Numbered from the stretch's first letter, positions 29,290 through 38,911 are shown. The stretch is 64,000 nt of DNA from Caldilineaceae bacterium bin34 (GCA_002238555.1 MPMO01000007.1:46341-110340), one strand, 5' to 3'. The notes: generated by a model not told the origin, from the letters alone. Translations and numbers: made by a program.

Positions 29290-30193
29290 ATGGCAACAGT
29301 CCTGATTACGGGTACGAGCGGGTTCATCGGGCGTGCCTTGGCTGCCCACCTGCATCCTCGGCACGAAGTGTTGTGCCTCTCGCGCCAGGCGACGCCGGTC
29401 GAAGGTGTGACCGTCTTCACCGGTGATTTCGCGAACCCCGACGACCTGGCCCGGCTGGACGGCCGCGACGTGGACGTGCTGGTCCACTTGGCCGCCGTGA
29501 CCGGAGGCTGTTCCGAAGAGGACGGGATCCGGGTGAACGTGCAGGGCACGCACGGCCTCCTGCGCCATCTGGTGGATCGCGGCTGCCGCAAGTTCGTGCT
29601 GGCCAGCTCGATTGCCCTGGTCGGGATGCAAAGCATCCACTTTCGACCGCTGCAGTTGCCGGTGTCGGACGAGCATCCCTGCCTCGACCGGGACGGTTAC
29701 GGTCTGTCCAAGTACCTGATGGAAGAGGTGACCCGGTACTTTGGACGGCAGAATCCCGAACTCGACATCGTCAATATCCGCCTGGCGTCGATCATGCCGG
29801 ACGATGCCAGGCCCGAACTGTTCTCGGTCGCCGATCCCCTGCGCGAGTGGGCCTTCGGCGCCCTTTCGCGCATGTACCTCAGCGATGCCGTCGAGTGTTT
29901 CTCGCTGGCCGTGGAACGGCCGCATCGGCCCGGCGTGCAGGTGATGAACGCCGTGGCCGCCACCGCCTGCACCTCCGATCCCGTGCCCGCCCTCCCCAAG
30001 GCCTGGGACGGGACGGGCGCCGGCCGCCCCGGCCGATCCCGTGCCCGACCTCCTCAAGGCCTGGTACGGGCCGGACGCCGACCGCATCGACATGTCGCAT
30101 TACCGGCGGCCGGGCCACGAGCGGGATGCGGTGTACAGCATCCAAAGGGTGGCCGACGAACTGGGGTTCGTGCCCAGGCGCACCACGATCTGA
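29290..30193 (+). pseudogene. NAD-dependent epimerase/dehydratase broken by a tandem duplication
   Basis: An extended short-chain dehydrogenase of the sugar-nucleotide epimerase type. From ATG 29290: the NAD site VLITGTSGFIGRAL, VLVHLAAVTGG, then a YGLSK catalytic segment. The reading is normal up to about NAVAATACTSDPVP, then a 58-base imperfect tandem duplication (29977-30092) shifts the frame. The proper C-terminus (DLLKAWYGPDADRIDMSHYR, ending FVPRRTTI) lies in the next frame and stops at 30193. Removing one copy gives an intact 281-residue protein. The shifted frame runs on uselessly into the ABC gene. An alternative start is ATG 29272. Confidence 0.8.
29977..30092 (+). repeat. 58-bp imperfect tandem duplication
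   Basis: Copies start at 29977 and 30035, both beginning GATCCCGTGCCCG, and differ at about nine or ten of 58 positions. Most differences replace an A or T of the second (coding-like) copy by G or C in the first. The period is not a multiple of three, so it breaks the epimerase frame. Confidence 0.85.
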
Positions 30194-30262
30194 CGGTCTG
30201 TCGGACGCTGTTGCCCTGCCAACAAACGTTGTTTCTTTTTCCGCAAGTCAAGGACCAGACAC

Positions 30263-31582
30263 ATGTCCCATCCAACTTCCCGCCGCACCTTCCTCAAGCT
30301 GGGCGCCGGCCTGTCGGCCGCTGCCGCGTTGGCCGCGTGCGCCGCGCCCGTCCCTGCCGGGGACGCAGGCGCGGCCATGCCGGAAACCGTCGAGTTGCGC
30401 CTGACCTTCTGGGGCGACCTGGCCGACATGCCCACCTGGAACTGGGGCATCGAGCAATGGAAGGACGAACGCCCGGATATCCAGATCAAGTGGGAGAACA
30501 CCCCTTGGGGCGAATACTGGACGAAGCTCCAGACCGAGGCCGTGGCGGACAACCTGCCCGATGTCGTGGGTATGGTCTCCATGTTCTCGCAGCAGTACAT
30601 CCGCCAGGGGTCGCTGCTCTCCTTCCAGAGCTATATCGACGCCGAACCGGAGGTCGACGTGGCCGACTTCTGGCCCGCCAACATGCTGGCCTACACCTGG
30701 CAGGACGAGATTTACGCCTTCCCCTACGACCTGTCGACGGTGCTGCCGATCTACAACAAGTCGATGTTTCTGGACAACGGGGTCGAGCTGCCCATCGGCG
30801 ACTGGACCTGGGACCAATTCCAGGAGACCTGCATCGCGCTGACCCAGGACACGAGTGGCGACGGCAACACCGACCAGTGGGGTTGGCTCATGCCCAACCT
30901 GGCCAGCTGGACCATCGACATTCCCCTGTCGACCAACGGCGCGCGGTTCGTGTCCGAGGACGGTCTCAAGTGCCTGCTCGACACCCCCGAAGCCATCGAG
31001 ACCATCCAGTGGCTGTCCGATCTGCGGCACGTGCACCAGGTCTCGCCCACGATTGCCCAACAGGGCGACGTGCCCCTGTTCGAATCGGGCCGGGCGGCCA
31101 TGCACTGGGGGAATCCGGAACGGGTGCAGACAATCGCCTCCCGTGTCGGTCCCGCCCGCGACAACGAGAACTTCCTCTGGGATGTCGCCCTGTTTCCGAT
31201 GAAGACGCAGCCCGGCAATTCGGTGCAGGGCGGCAGCTTCGCCATCGGCGCCACCACGGAAAACCCGGACCAGTCCTGGGAGTTCGTGAAGTTCTACACC
31301 AGTGGCCCGATCCTGGAAGAGATGGTGGCCAAGCCCAGTCGGGGCATCCCGGGCCGTGCCTCGATTGCCCAGGCCCTGATTACCGACGAGAATCCGGAGC
31401 ACCAGCAATACTTCCTGGATGTCCTGGAGTACTCCATCTCGACCTTCATTCCGGCCTTCGCACAGGTCACGGCCGTGCTGGCCAAGTACATGGACGAGAT
31501 CATGATCAACAACGAGCCGGCGGCCGCCATCCTGCCGCAGGCCGTCGAGGAGATTGATCCCATCCTGATTGAGACCGCCTGA
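30263..31582 (+). CDS. ABC sugar transporter substrate-binding protein (family 1)
   Basis: Extracytoplasmic solute-binding protein of a carbohydrate uptake system (CUT1), 439 residues. The N-terminus carries a Tat-like motif SRRTFLKLG followed by a hydrophobic stretch and a lipobox ending AAC, so it is probably a Tat-exported lipoprotein. The mature part has family features: VELRLTFWGD, WTKLQTEAVADNLPDVV, a two-lobe pattern with YAFPYDLSTVLPIYNKSMF, and GSFAIGATTENPDQSWEFVKF. AAGGA precedes the ATG. It heads an operon with two permeases; no ATPase subunit is encoded, so a shared MsmK/UgpC-type ATPase elsewhere is assumed. The sugar is unknown. Confidence 0.93.
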   Translation: MSHPTSRRTFLKLGAGLSAAAALAACAAPVPAGDAGAAMPETVELRLTFWGDLADMPTWNWGIEQWKDERPDIQIKWENTPWGEYWTKLQTEAVADNLPDVVGMVSMFSQQYIRQGSLLSFQSYIDAEPEVDVADFWPANMLAYTWQDEIYAFPYDLSTVLPIYNKSMFLDNGVELPIGDWTWDQFQETCIALTQDTSGDGNTDQWGWLMPNLASWTIDIPLSTNGARFVSEDGLKCLLDTPEAIETIQWLSDLRHVHQVSPTIAQQGDVPLFESGRAAMHWGNPERVQTIASRVGPARDNENFLWDVALFPMKTQPGNSVQGGSFAIGATTENPDQSWEFVKFYTSGPILEEMVAKPSRGIPGRASIAQALITDENPEHQQYFLDVLEYSISTFIPAFAQVTAVLAKYMDEIMINNEPAAAILPQAVEEIDPILIETA

Positions 31583-31662
31583 GCCCCCGGGTTCCCGATG
31601 CGGCCTGCCTTCGGGGCCGGGTCGGGAACCCCTTGATTTCCCATCCATTGTTGGGGATGCCC

Positions 31663-32616
31663 ATGGCAACGTCGGCTCCCGCCTGGCGCTCACCGGCCAA
31701 CTGGCTTGGTCCCGAATACAGAAACCCGGCGCGGCGGCGCGAAATCCGGGCCGCCTTTCTGTTCCTGCTGCCCAACGTGGTGGGCTTCCTGATCTTCATG
31801 GTCGGTCCCCTGCTGGCCTCGCTGGGTTTCTCCCTGTTGGACTGGAACCTGCTCAGTGCGCCCGACATGGTATGGCTGGGCAACTACCTGGAGCTGTTCC
31901 GCGACGCCGAGTTCTGGCGCAGCCTGCGGGCCACGTTCTACTATCTGGTCGGCAGCGTGCCGCTGGGGCTGGTGCTGTCGCTGGCCCTGGCCTTGGCCCT
32001 GAACCAGCGCATCAGGGGCATTCGCTTCTTTCGCACCGTCTATTTCATCCCCGTGGTCTCCTCCATGGTGGCGGTGGCCCTGATGTGGCGCTGGATGTAC
32101 AACCCCACGTCCGGCATCCTCAACTACATGCTCAACGAGACCTTCGCCTTCCTGCGCCTGCCACTGCGCGCGCCCGACTGGCTGCAAAGTCCCGTCTGGG
32201 CCATGCCGGCCATCATTCTCATGAGCGTGTGGAAGGGCATGGGCTACAACATGGTGTTGTTCCTGGCCGGCCTGCAGGGCATCCCGCGGCATCTCTACGA
32301 AGCGGCCGAAATCGACGGGGCCTCCAACCAGCGGCAGTTCTGGACCATTACCCTGCCCTTGCTGACCCCCACCACCTTCTTCGTCCTGATCATGTCCATC
32401 ATCGGATCGTTTCAGGTGTTCGAACAGGCCTACATCATGACCCAGGGCGGTCCGGTCCGTTCCACGGTCACGACCGTCTACTACATCTACGAGAACGGCT
32501 TCGAGTGGCACAAGATGGGCTACGCCTCGGCCGTGGCCTGGGTGCTGTTTGCCCTGATCCTGGGCGTGACCCTGATCCAGTGGCGCACGCAGGAGCGCTG
32601 GGTCTTCTATGAGTAG
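31663..32616 (+). CDS. ABC sugar transporter permease (MalF/UgpA type)
   Basis: Inner-membrane permease of 317 residues from ATG 31663 (GGGG six bases upstream; ATG 31657 and TTG 31633 are alternatives). About six helices are visible, beginning AAFLFLLPNVVGFLIFMVGPLL. The cytoplasmic EAA loop, which docks the ATPase, reads YEAAEIDGASNQRQFWTITL. The C-terminus overlaps the next permease by eight bases, which indicates coupled translation and heterodimer assembly. Confidence 0.93.
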   Translation: MATSAPAWRSPANWLGPEYRNPARRREIRAAFLFLLPNVVGFLIFMVGPLLASLGFSLLDWNLLSAPDMVWLGNYLELFRDAEFWRSLRATFYYLVGSVPLGLVLSLALALALNQRIRGIRFFRTVYFIPVVSSMVAVALMWRWMYNPTSGILNYMLNETFAFLRLPLRAPDWLQSPVWAMPAIILMSVWKGMGYNMVLFLAGLQGIPRHLYEAAEIDGASNQRQFWTITLPLLTPTTFFVLIMSIIGSFQVFEQAYIMTQGGPVRSTVTTVYYIYENGFEWHKMGYASAVAWVLFALILGVTLIQWRTQERWVFYE

Positions 32617-33505
32617 CGGCACCATCGCGCCGCGGGCCACCACCGGCCTGCCGCGCACCCGGATCGAGACGCACTCCGGGCGCCGGCGCCTGCTGTGGCG
32701 GAACGTCACCGCCTATGGGGTTCTGTCGCTGGGTTCCGTGTTGATGATCATTCCGTTCCTGTGGATGCTCTCGACCTCGCTCAAGGACGACCGGCAGGCC
32801 TATGTGTTCCCGCCGATTTGGATTCCCTCCCCCGTGGCGTGGAACAACTATCTGGACACTTGGCAGGCCCTGCCGTTCAACCTCTTTTTCCTCAACAGTG
32901 CATTTGTCTCGCTGGTCCTGACCGTCGCGCAACTGGCGACGTGCTCGCTGGGTGCCTTTGCCTTCGCCCGGCTGCGCTTCCCCGGACGCGAGCGGCTGTT
33001 TGTCCTCTACCTCGCCACCCTCATGATTCCCTTCCAGGTGATCATGATTCCGCTGTTCGTGCTGGTCAAGGAGTTCGGCTGGATCGACAGCTACTGGGGC
33101 CTGACCATCCCGCTGATTTTCAGTCCCTACGGCACGTTCCTGCTGCGCCAGTTCTTCAAGACCATCCCGCTCGAACTGGAGGATGCCGCCAAAATCGACG
33201 GCTGCAGCTGGTTCCGCATCTACTGGAACATCATGCTGCCCCTGTCCAAGCCGGCCATGGCCACCCTCGGCATCTTCGTGTTCATGTGGAGTTGGAACAA
33301 CTTCCTGTGGCCGCTCCTGATCGTGTCGTCCCTCGAGATGAAGACCCTGCCGCTGGGCCTGGCCTACTTCCTGGGCCAGTACACGATTTACTGGAACCTG
33401 CTGATGGTGGGAGCCACCATTGCCCTGGTGCCGGTCCTTGTGATCTTCTTCTTTGCACAACGCTATTTCATTGAGGGCATCACGCTAACCGGACTCAAGG
33501 GGTAG
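32609..33505 (+). CDS. ABC sugar transporter permease (MalG/UgpE type)
   Basis: Second permease, 298 residues, six helices starting with VTAYGVLSLGSVLMIIPFLW. The EAA loop reads LEDAAKIDGCSWFRIYWNIM, and the C-terminal QRYFIEGITLTGLKG is typical of the MalG group. It overlaps the first permease and is followed after 62 bases by a dehydrogenase gene, perhaps acting on the imported compound. Confidence 0.94.
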   Translation: MSSGTIAPRATTGLPRTRIETHSGRRRLLWRNVTAYGVLSLGSVLMIIPFLWMLSTSLKDDRQAYVFPPIWIPSPVAWNNYLDTWQALPFNLFFLNSAFVSLVLTVAQLATCSLGAFAFARLRFPGRERLFVLYLATLMIPFQVIMIPLFVLVKEFGWIDSYWGLTIPLIFSPYGTFLLRQFFKTIPLELEDAAKIDGCSWFRIYWNIMLPLSKPAMATLGIFVFMWSWNNFLWPLLIVSSLEMKTLPLGLAYFLGQYTIYWNLLMVGATIALVPVLVIFFFAQRYFIEGITLTGLKG

Positions 33506-33567
33506 TCAACCCTGCAGTCCCGCATGCCTGCCTTCCCCGAGCCGTCCGTCCTGCGGAGATCCTCAAC

Positions 33568-34566
33568 ATGACACTCCAGGCCCTGATTGCAACCGCCGAC
33601 CGCGTGTTCTCGTTGGAACGGTTCCCATTGCCGGCGCTGAAGCCGACCGAGGTCTTGGTGCGGACGCTGTACTCGGGCGTATCCGTGGGCACCGAGTTCA
33701 TGGTGTTCCAGGGCAGGCTGGACTGGGGGCCGTTTCCGGTGTGCACCGGCTACCAGGCGACCGGGGAAGTGATTGGGGTCGGCTCGGAGGTCGATCGCTT
33801 CCGCGAGGGGGACGTTGTTTACTACAGGTCCAACGCCGCGCCCCTGACCCTGAACGGCACCGAGGTCAACCGTTGCTCGGCCACCCACGCCGACTTTGCC
33901 GTGGTGCCGCAGGACGCGGAGATAGAGCTGCTGCCGGACGGAGTGGACCCAGCGGTCGGGTCCATGTTCGTGATGCCGTCGGTCGGCTGGAACGCGGTTG
34001 ACATGGCGGGCATCCAAATGGACGAACTGGTGGCCATGCAGGGCCTGGGCCTGATTGGGACCGGCGCCATGCTGGCCGCGCGCCTGCGCGGCGCGCGGGT
34101 GGTCGGAATCGAGTTGGACGAACGCCGGATGCAACTGGCCCGGGCATTGGGCATCGACCACGTCATCGATGCCCGAACCGAGGATGTGGAGGCTGCCCTG
34201 GAGGCAATTCAGCCCGGCGGTGCCGATGTGGCCTTCGAGGCCACGGGCCTGCCGCAAAATCTGGATTCGGCATTCCGCCTGGCCCGGCGGCACGGACGCT
34301 TCGTCTATCTGGGCAACCTGGGCAGTGCTCCTGTATCCTTCAACTTCATGGTGCCGCACACCAAGATGCTGACCTGCTTCTTCCCGTGCAACGACGGTCT
34401 CAAGCCGTGTCGGGATTCCGTATTGCGCAACATTGCGTCCGGTGCGCTGCCGTGGGGCAGGACCATCTCGCATACGGTGGACGCACAGGACGCCCCGGAG
34501 TTGTACCGGGCCATCGACGGCAAGGCCATTCCAGAATTGACAGGAGCTGTGATCAAGTGGAGCTGA
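33568..34566 (+). CDS. medium-chain zinc-type dehydrogenase-like oxidoreductase
   Basis: A 332-residue medium-chain dehydrogenase/reductase. A GroES-like N-terminal domain (SGVSVGTEFMVFQG, YQATGEVIGVGSEV, FREGDVVYYRS) is followed by a Rossmann domain with MQGLGLIGTGAMLAARLRGARVVGIE and a coenzyme acidic residue in VGIELDERR. The usual catalytic-zinc cysteine at the GxxxGTE position is missing (SGVSVGTEF), as in the bacteriochlorophyllide- and sugar-related MDR branch, so zinc use is uncertain. Likely oxidises a sugar or polyol linked to the upstream importer (inference). Confidence 0.85.
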   Translation: MTLQALIATADRVFSLERFPLPALKPTEVLVRTLYSGVSVGTEFMVFQGRLDWGPFPVCTGYQATGEVIGVGSEVDRFREGDVVYYRSNAAPLTLNGTEVNRCSATHADFAVVPQDAEIELLPDGVDPAVGSMFVMPSVGWNAVDMAGIQMDELVAMQGLGLIGTGAMLAARLRGARVVGIELDERRMQLARALGIDHVIDARTEDVEAALEAIQPGGADVAFEATGLPQNLDSAFRLARRHGRFVYLGNLGSAPVSFNFMVPHTKMLTCFFPCNDGLKPCRDSVLRNIASGALPWGRTISHTVDAQDAPELYRAIDGKAIPELTGAVIKWS

Positions 34567-36284
34567 ACCGGTCTCGCGACTTTCAAACCCAACCGGGCCG
34601 GCAGAGGCCCGGGCGTTTCGCCCTGCAGGCGGCCCTGTGTGCGGTCGTCCTGGTCTCGCTGGTGTTGTCGGGCTGTGTCATGCCGGATACCGCCATGCCC
34701 GCCCAACCCGAACCGGCGGGCCCCGCGGTGTCGATTGCCGCCACCCAGTTTGAACCCGGACCGTGCTCGGACACCTTCGTTCGGCACGTGATGGACTTCG
34801 CGACCAACGTGGACGAGCGGCCTGTGCGCATGTTTTCCAGCAACGGATCCGGCCTGGCCGTCAACGATTTGGACAACGACGGTCTACTGGACGTGGTCAT
34901 GGCCAACCTGGACGGCCAGAACGCCATCTTCTGGAACCGGGGCCGCATGGAGTTCGAACGGGCCGACATGGCGACCCGCAATACGCGGGCGGTCAGCATT
35001 GTCGACGTGGACGGCGACGGCTGGCACGACATCGTGTTTGCGCTGCGGCGCTACATTCCCGTGGCCTGGCTCAACCGGGAAGGTCCCGACGGCAGCCGGA
35101 TGTTCGAGTCGCTGCCCCTCTCCCTGTTCAAGAACCGGTCCTACACCCAGGCCTGGGCCGACCTCGATCAGGACGGCGATTTGGACGCCGTCACCGTGAC
35201 CTACGACGCGGAGCCGATGAAGGAGGAGAACCAGCCGGCGCCGACCGGCGGCGGCGGGGTCTTCGTCATGTACCAGAACAACGACGGTTCGCTGCGCTTC
35301 GAGCGCGAGCAGCTGGCGATCAAGGCGCAGGGCCTGGCCTTGCTGCTGTTGGACCTCAACGGCGACGGCCGCCAGGACATCCTGGTCGGCCACGACTTCG
35401 AACTGCCCGACCAGACCTGGGTCCGGACGGACGACGGCTGGGAAGAGACGACACCCTTCAGCGCCGTGGCTCGCAACACCATGGGCTTCGCCGCCGCCGA
35501 ACCCGGCTCCGACGGCGTTACGCATGTGTTCGCGGCGGACATGATGCCCTTTTTCACCGACGAGGAGACGATGGCGCAGTGGGCACCGCTGATGGAGGAC
35601 ATGCACTTCGAGGTGGCCGGCAACCAGGTCATGCGCAACGTGCTCCAGGTCGAGACGGAGGACGGCGGCTACACCGAAATGGCAGAGGCCGCCCAGCTGC
35701 AGGCAACGGGCTGGTCCTGGTCCTCGCAGTACGGCGATTTGGACCTGAACGGCTACATGGACCTCTACGTGGTGAACGGCATGCACGCCGAGGAGATGTT
35801 CTCCCATCTCCCGGACTCCGAGCTGGTGGAGGAGAATCTGGTGTTCCGCTACACCGGGGAGGGATACGTCTGGGAGCCGGACTGGGGCCTCAACGCCACG
35901 GAAGGCGGGCGCGGCATGATGATGGCCGACCTGGACAACGACGGCGACCTCGACATCGTGGTCAACAACCTGATCAAGCCGTCGGTCATGTTCGAGAACC
36001 AGCTGTGCACCGAGGGCCAGTCGCTGCAGGTTGACCTGCGCTGGCCCGGCAGCGGGAACACGCGGGCCCTCGGTGCCGAACTGACCGTGTGGTCCGGCAC
36101 CGATTCCTACTCGCGCACGATTCGTTCCAACAGCGGATACCTGTCGGGGGAACCTTCCCGCGTCCACTTCGGCCTGCCTTCCGGAGCTTCGATGGACCGG
36201 CTGGAAATCCGGTGGCCGGACGGCGAAATCTCCGAAGTGGGAGGCCTGGAAGGCGGTAGCCTGTTGACGGTCACCAGGGAATAG
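34557..36284 (+). CDS. CRTAC1-like FG-GAP repeat lipoprotein with ASPIC/UnbV domain
   Basis: A 575-residue predicted lipoprotein read from GTG 34557 (GGAG about nine bases upstream), overlapping the dehydrogenase by ten bases. Signal peptide with lipobox LVLSGC. At least six FG-GAP/VCBS calcium-loop repeats are visible (DLDNDGLLD, DVDGDGWHD, DLDQDGDLD, DLNGDGRQD, DLDLNGYMD, DLDNDGDLD), predicting a seven-bladed integrin-like propeller. The C-terminus is an ASPIC/UnbV domain (RALGAELTVWSG, RTIRSNSGYLSGEPSRVHFGL). Such proteins sit on the cell surface and may bind glycans; the context with a sugar importer fits this but does not prove it. Confidence 0.9.
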   Translation: MELNRSRDFQTQPGRQRPGRFALQAALCAVVLVSLVLSGCVMPDTAMPAQPEPAGPAVSIAATQFEPGPCSDTFVRHVMDFATNVDERPVRMFSSNGSGLAVNDLDNDGLLDVVMANLDGQNAIFWNRGRMEFERADMATRNTRAVSIVDVDGDGWHDIVFALRRYIPVAWLNREGPDGSRMFESLPLSLFKNRSYTQAWADLDQDGDLDAVTVTYDAEPMKEENQPAPTGGGGVFVMYQNNDGSLRFEREQLAIKAQGLALLLLDLNGDGRQDILVGHDFELPDQTWVRTDDGWEETTPFSAVARNTMGFAAAEPGSDGVTHVFAADMMPFFTDEETMAQWAPLMEDMHFEVAGNQVMRNVLQVETEDGGYTEMAEAAQLQATGWSWSSQYGDLDLNGYMDLYVVNGMHAEEMFSHLPDSELVEENLVFRYTGEGYVWEPDWGLNATEGGRGMMMADLDNDGDLDIVVNNLIKPSVMFENQLCTEGQSLQVDLRWPGSGNTRALGAELTVWSGTDSYSRTIRSNSGYLSGEPSRVHFGLPSGASMDRLEIRWPDGEISEVGGLEGGSLLTVTRE

Positions 36285-36301
36285 GCCCCCTGCCGGAATG
36301 T

Positions 36302-36334
36302 GCCCCGGACGCCGCCCTAGGCGGTGTCCGGGGC
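36302..36334. terminator. strong bidirectional hairpin between convergent genes
   Basis: A 15-bp stem with one G-T pair and a three-base CTA loop (GCCCCGGAC...GTCCGGGGC arms) lies between the FG-GAP lipoprotein stop and the convergent histidine kinase stop, overlapping the last codons of the latter. It is the most stable-looking hairpin I found; no T-run is present on either side. Confidence 0.6.
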
Positions 36335-37930
36335 TCGGGCGTCGTCGCCTGCCGGCCGGTCCGATCCGGGCAGCAGGATCGCAAACTCGCTGCCGCCGTC
36401 GGGAAGACTGTGATAGCGGATGTCCCCGCGGTGCCGGCGTACGATATTGCGTGCCAGGCTCAAGCCCAGCCCGCGGTTGTTGAGGCCTGGATTGTTGGTC
36501 GGGTCCACCCTGAAGTAGGGGTCGAAAATCGCTTCCCGGTGCTGCGGCGCCACCCCCGGTCCCGTGTCCCTGATGCGGATGGTGCGCCACGCTTCCGAGC
36601 CGCCGACTCCAATCGTGACCGCACCCCCGTCTCCGGTGTAGTTGATGGCGTTCAGCACCAGTTCCAGCAACACGTCGTTCTTGAAATAGACCCGGTCCAC
36701 CTCAACGCTTTCCACGCCGTCCAGGGAATCCAGGGTCACCTTGACGTTTCGATCGGCGGCCACTTCCTCGACGCTGGCCAGGACCTGTTGGACAAGGGGC
36801 TTCAACGCCACCGTTTCCAGGTTCAGTGCCACGTGGCCGGTTTCGGTGAAGAGCGCGTTGAGGGACCGGTCACTCATTTCGAGCAGCTCGGAGACGTTCT
36901 GCTTCATGTCCGCGGCCACCTCGGCCGCGAACCTGTCCTTGCGCACATGCCGTGACAGGGTGGCGATGTCCAGTTCCAGGGCGCCGAGCGCGTTGCGCAA
37001 CTCGTGGCTTAGGTTGGATGCCAGCTGCTGACGGACCTCCCAGCTGTGGCCCAGGCGGCGCTGCAATCCTCGGAAGGCATCGCGCAGGGCGCTGATTTCC
37101 GTGATGCCGCGGGTGTGCCTGACCTGGACCGGACGAATGATCTCGGTGTCGCTCTGGATCCCGCGGATGGACTCCGTGATGTGGGTCAGCGGGGCCGTGA
37201 AGAACCGGGCAATGCCGTAGGTGGCAGCCCCCAGCAGGCACAGCGAGGCGAGAATTGCCACAAAGAACGTGCTCCACAGTTGGCGATGCACCTCCTGCAG
37301 GAACTCGCGGGATTGGATTACCTCCACGTAGGCGATGGCGCGCTGGTCCATGACCTGGAAGTCCTGGGAGCGCTGGTCCGGGACCGGTGCCAACACGGGG
37401 ACCATGGCGACCCACACGGACTGGCGGCGACAATCCTGGCAGGTCCACGTCCTGCGGGTCCCGGTGTCCGGGTCGTCGACAGGTTGGCTGTAGCAGAACT
37501 CGCCGGCAAACGTGAAGTCCTGGGGGGCGGTGTCGGCGGTGCGGAGGCTGGCGTTTGCGACCAGACGGGCGCGCTCGTGCAACGAAGCTTGGTACTCCTC
37601 GTTGTGCAGGTCGCAGGGCACCATCGCGGTGGCCCGCACACTGGTGGACGACGTTTGAAGGTTGCCGTTGTCGTCCGGGACCAGAATGCGGACATGGCTT
37701 TCGGGTTCCGCCAGGATCAGGATGTTGCCCGAAGCCAGTACAGTGAGCAGGGGATTGCCCAGCATTTCGGTGGCCTGTTCCGATACCGAGACGGCCTCTC
37801 TGACCAGCCGAACAAGGAATCGATATTCCACCTGGCGCCAGGACAGTTCGGTGACCAGGGCCAGGGTGCCGGCCACGATCAGGCCCAGGGCCAGAATGTT
37901 GACCAGCAACAGGTAGTGCCGCAGTCGCAT
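36317..37930 (-). CDS. membrane sensor histidine kinase
   Basis: Two-component sensor of 537 residues. An N-terminal helix (LLLVNILALGLIVAGTLALV) and a second near residues 222-245 flank an extracytoplasmic sensor of about 190 residues containing cysteines, including a CQDC pair, which could bind metal or sense redox. A HAMP-like segment, the H-box NLSHELRNALG (His309) and a HATPase_c domain with NAINYTGDGG, RDTGPGVAP and NRGLGLSLARNIVRRHRG follow. It lies 35 bases downstream of the response regulator gene in the same direction, so the two form one system. Confidence 0.93.
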   Translation of the reverse strand: MRLRHYLLLVNILALGLIVAGTLALVTELSWRQVEYRFLVRLVREAVSVSEQATEMLGNPLLTVLASGNILILAEPESHVRILVPDDNGNLQTSSTSVRATAMVPCDLHNEEYQASLHERARLVANASLRTADTAPQDFTFAGEFCYSQPVDDPDTGTRRTWTCQDCRRQSVWVAMVPVLAPVPDQRSQDFQVMDQRAIAYVEVIQSREFLQEVHRQLWSTFFVAILASLCLLGAATYGIARFFTAPLTHITESIRGIQSDTEIIRPVQVRHTRGITEISALRDAFRGLQRRLGHSWEVRQQLASNLSHELRNALGALELDIATLSRHVRKDRFAAEVAADMKQNVSELLEMSDRSLNALFTETGHVALNLETVALKPLVQQVLASVEEVAADRNVKVTLDSLDGVESVEVDRVYFKNDVLLELVLNAINYTGDGGAVTIGVGGSEAWRTIRIRDTGPGVAPQHREAIFDPYFRVDPTNNPGLNNRGLGLSLARNIVRRHRGDIRYHSLPDGGSEFAILLPGSDRPAGDDARAPDTA

Positions 37931-37965
37931 GGTGTCGGACGGGGGGCGGACCGGCCGGGCCCCGG

Positions 37966-38709
37966 TTAGGAGGACACCAGCCGATAGCCCTTGGTGCGCA
38001 CGGTTTCAATCAGCTGTTCCGAGTTGGAGTCCTGGCCCAGCTTCTTGCGCAGGTAGCAGATGTGGGTGCGGATGTTCTGCTTGTTGGTCTGGTCGAAGTG
38101 GCGGGCCGATTCCCCTTCCGCATCGCACAGCACTTCATAGAAGGTCTGCAGGGAAACCGTGTTGCCGTTGTGGCTCATCAGGAGGCCCAGGTACCGGCTC
38201 TCGATGGGTGTCAGCCGGACATCCATGTCCGCGTACCGGGCCTGGTTCTCATTGGGGTAGAGCGTAAGGTCCAGTTCCGGGAGTTCCAGGATCTCCGCCA
38301 GCGGCTCCCGGCTGCGCCGGACGGCGTCCGCTTCCAGCTGCCGGCGGACAATGGCCAGCAGTTTCTGTTCGTCGTCCCCCTTGCGATGGAAGTGAAGTGC
38401 GCCCCGGTTCAGGGCGTCGATGTAGGTGGAGTTGACCTGTTCCTCGGTTGCCTGCTGACCGGAAATGACGACCACAAAGGGGTCCCTGGCCTTGTGCTCC
38501 ATGCGATCCAGTAGTTCGAGGCCGTCGATGCCGGGGAGCTTGATGTCCAGGACCACCACGCTGGGCTGGTGCAGCGTAATGAGCCGTTCCCCCTCCTCGG
38601 CACTGTCGCAACTGATGATGTGGACGTCGGGCAGGTGGCTTTCCAGGAATCGCTGGGCCGAACGACGAAAATAGCGGTCGTCGTCAATCAAAACGAGCTT
38701 TGTAATCAT
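37966..38709 (-). CDS. OmpR-like response regulator
   Basis: A 247-residue response regulator: receiver domain with acidic pocket Asp9-11, phospho-acceptor Asp55 in VVVLDIKLPGIDG, and Lys in the HFHRKGD segment. The C-terminal winged-helix part (residues about 150-247) ends with IRTHICYLRKKLGQDSNSEQLIETVRTKGYRLV, the OmpR/PhoB DNA-recognition signature. ATG 38709 was chosen because MITKLVLIDDD starts the receiver fold; the longer open frame to 38868 adds unrelated sequence. Partner of the kinase just downstream. Confidence 0.93.
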   Translation of the reverse strand: MITKLVLIDDDRYFRRSAQRFLESHLPDVHIISCDSAEEGERLITLHQPSVVVLDIKLPGIDGLELLDRMEHKARDPFVVVISGQQATEEQVNSTYIDALNRGALHFHRKGDDEQKLLAIVRRQLEADAVRRSREPLAEILELPELDLTLYPNENQARYADMDVRLTPIESRYLGLLMSHNGNTVSLQTFYEVLCDAEGESARHFDQTNKQNIRTHICYLRKKLGQDSNSEQLIETVRTKGYRLVSS

Positions 38710-38882
38710 GGCTGATTTGCAGTGTGGTGTGTCCGGCGGGAACGGAATCATTGTAGCCATTGGTTCCGGAATGTGCCGGCCCGGTGTCACATTCGCCCTG
38801 GGCGGACCGGTTTCGGAATTGGGCCGGGCCATCGCACTGCGATGGGGAAGCGGGGTGCCAAATGGCACAACCCCGCGCGATG

Positions 38883-38911
38883 CTGTCCGCGGGCCGGGTG
38901 AAACCTATAAT
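38883..38911 (+). promoter_or_regulatory. candidate sigma-70-type promoter for fumC
   Basis: A perfect TATAAT at 38906-38911 lies 35 bases before the fumC ATG. The matching -35 at 17-base spacing (CTGTCC, 38883-38888) is weak. The position implies a leader of roughly 30 bases. Confidence 0.5.

Noticed and set aside
29977..30092. Adenine-biased difference pattern suggesting a diversity-generating retroelement
   Set aside because: Differences are not confined to adenines, one goes in the opposite direction, the copies are tandem rather than remote, and no reverse transcriptase is present in the window.
30000..31557. The long plus-strand frame running through the epimerase into the ABC gene
   Set aside because: It is the shifted continuation of the broken epimerase; the real binding-protein gene lies in another frame with a Tat signal and full domain.
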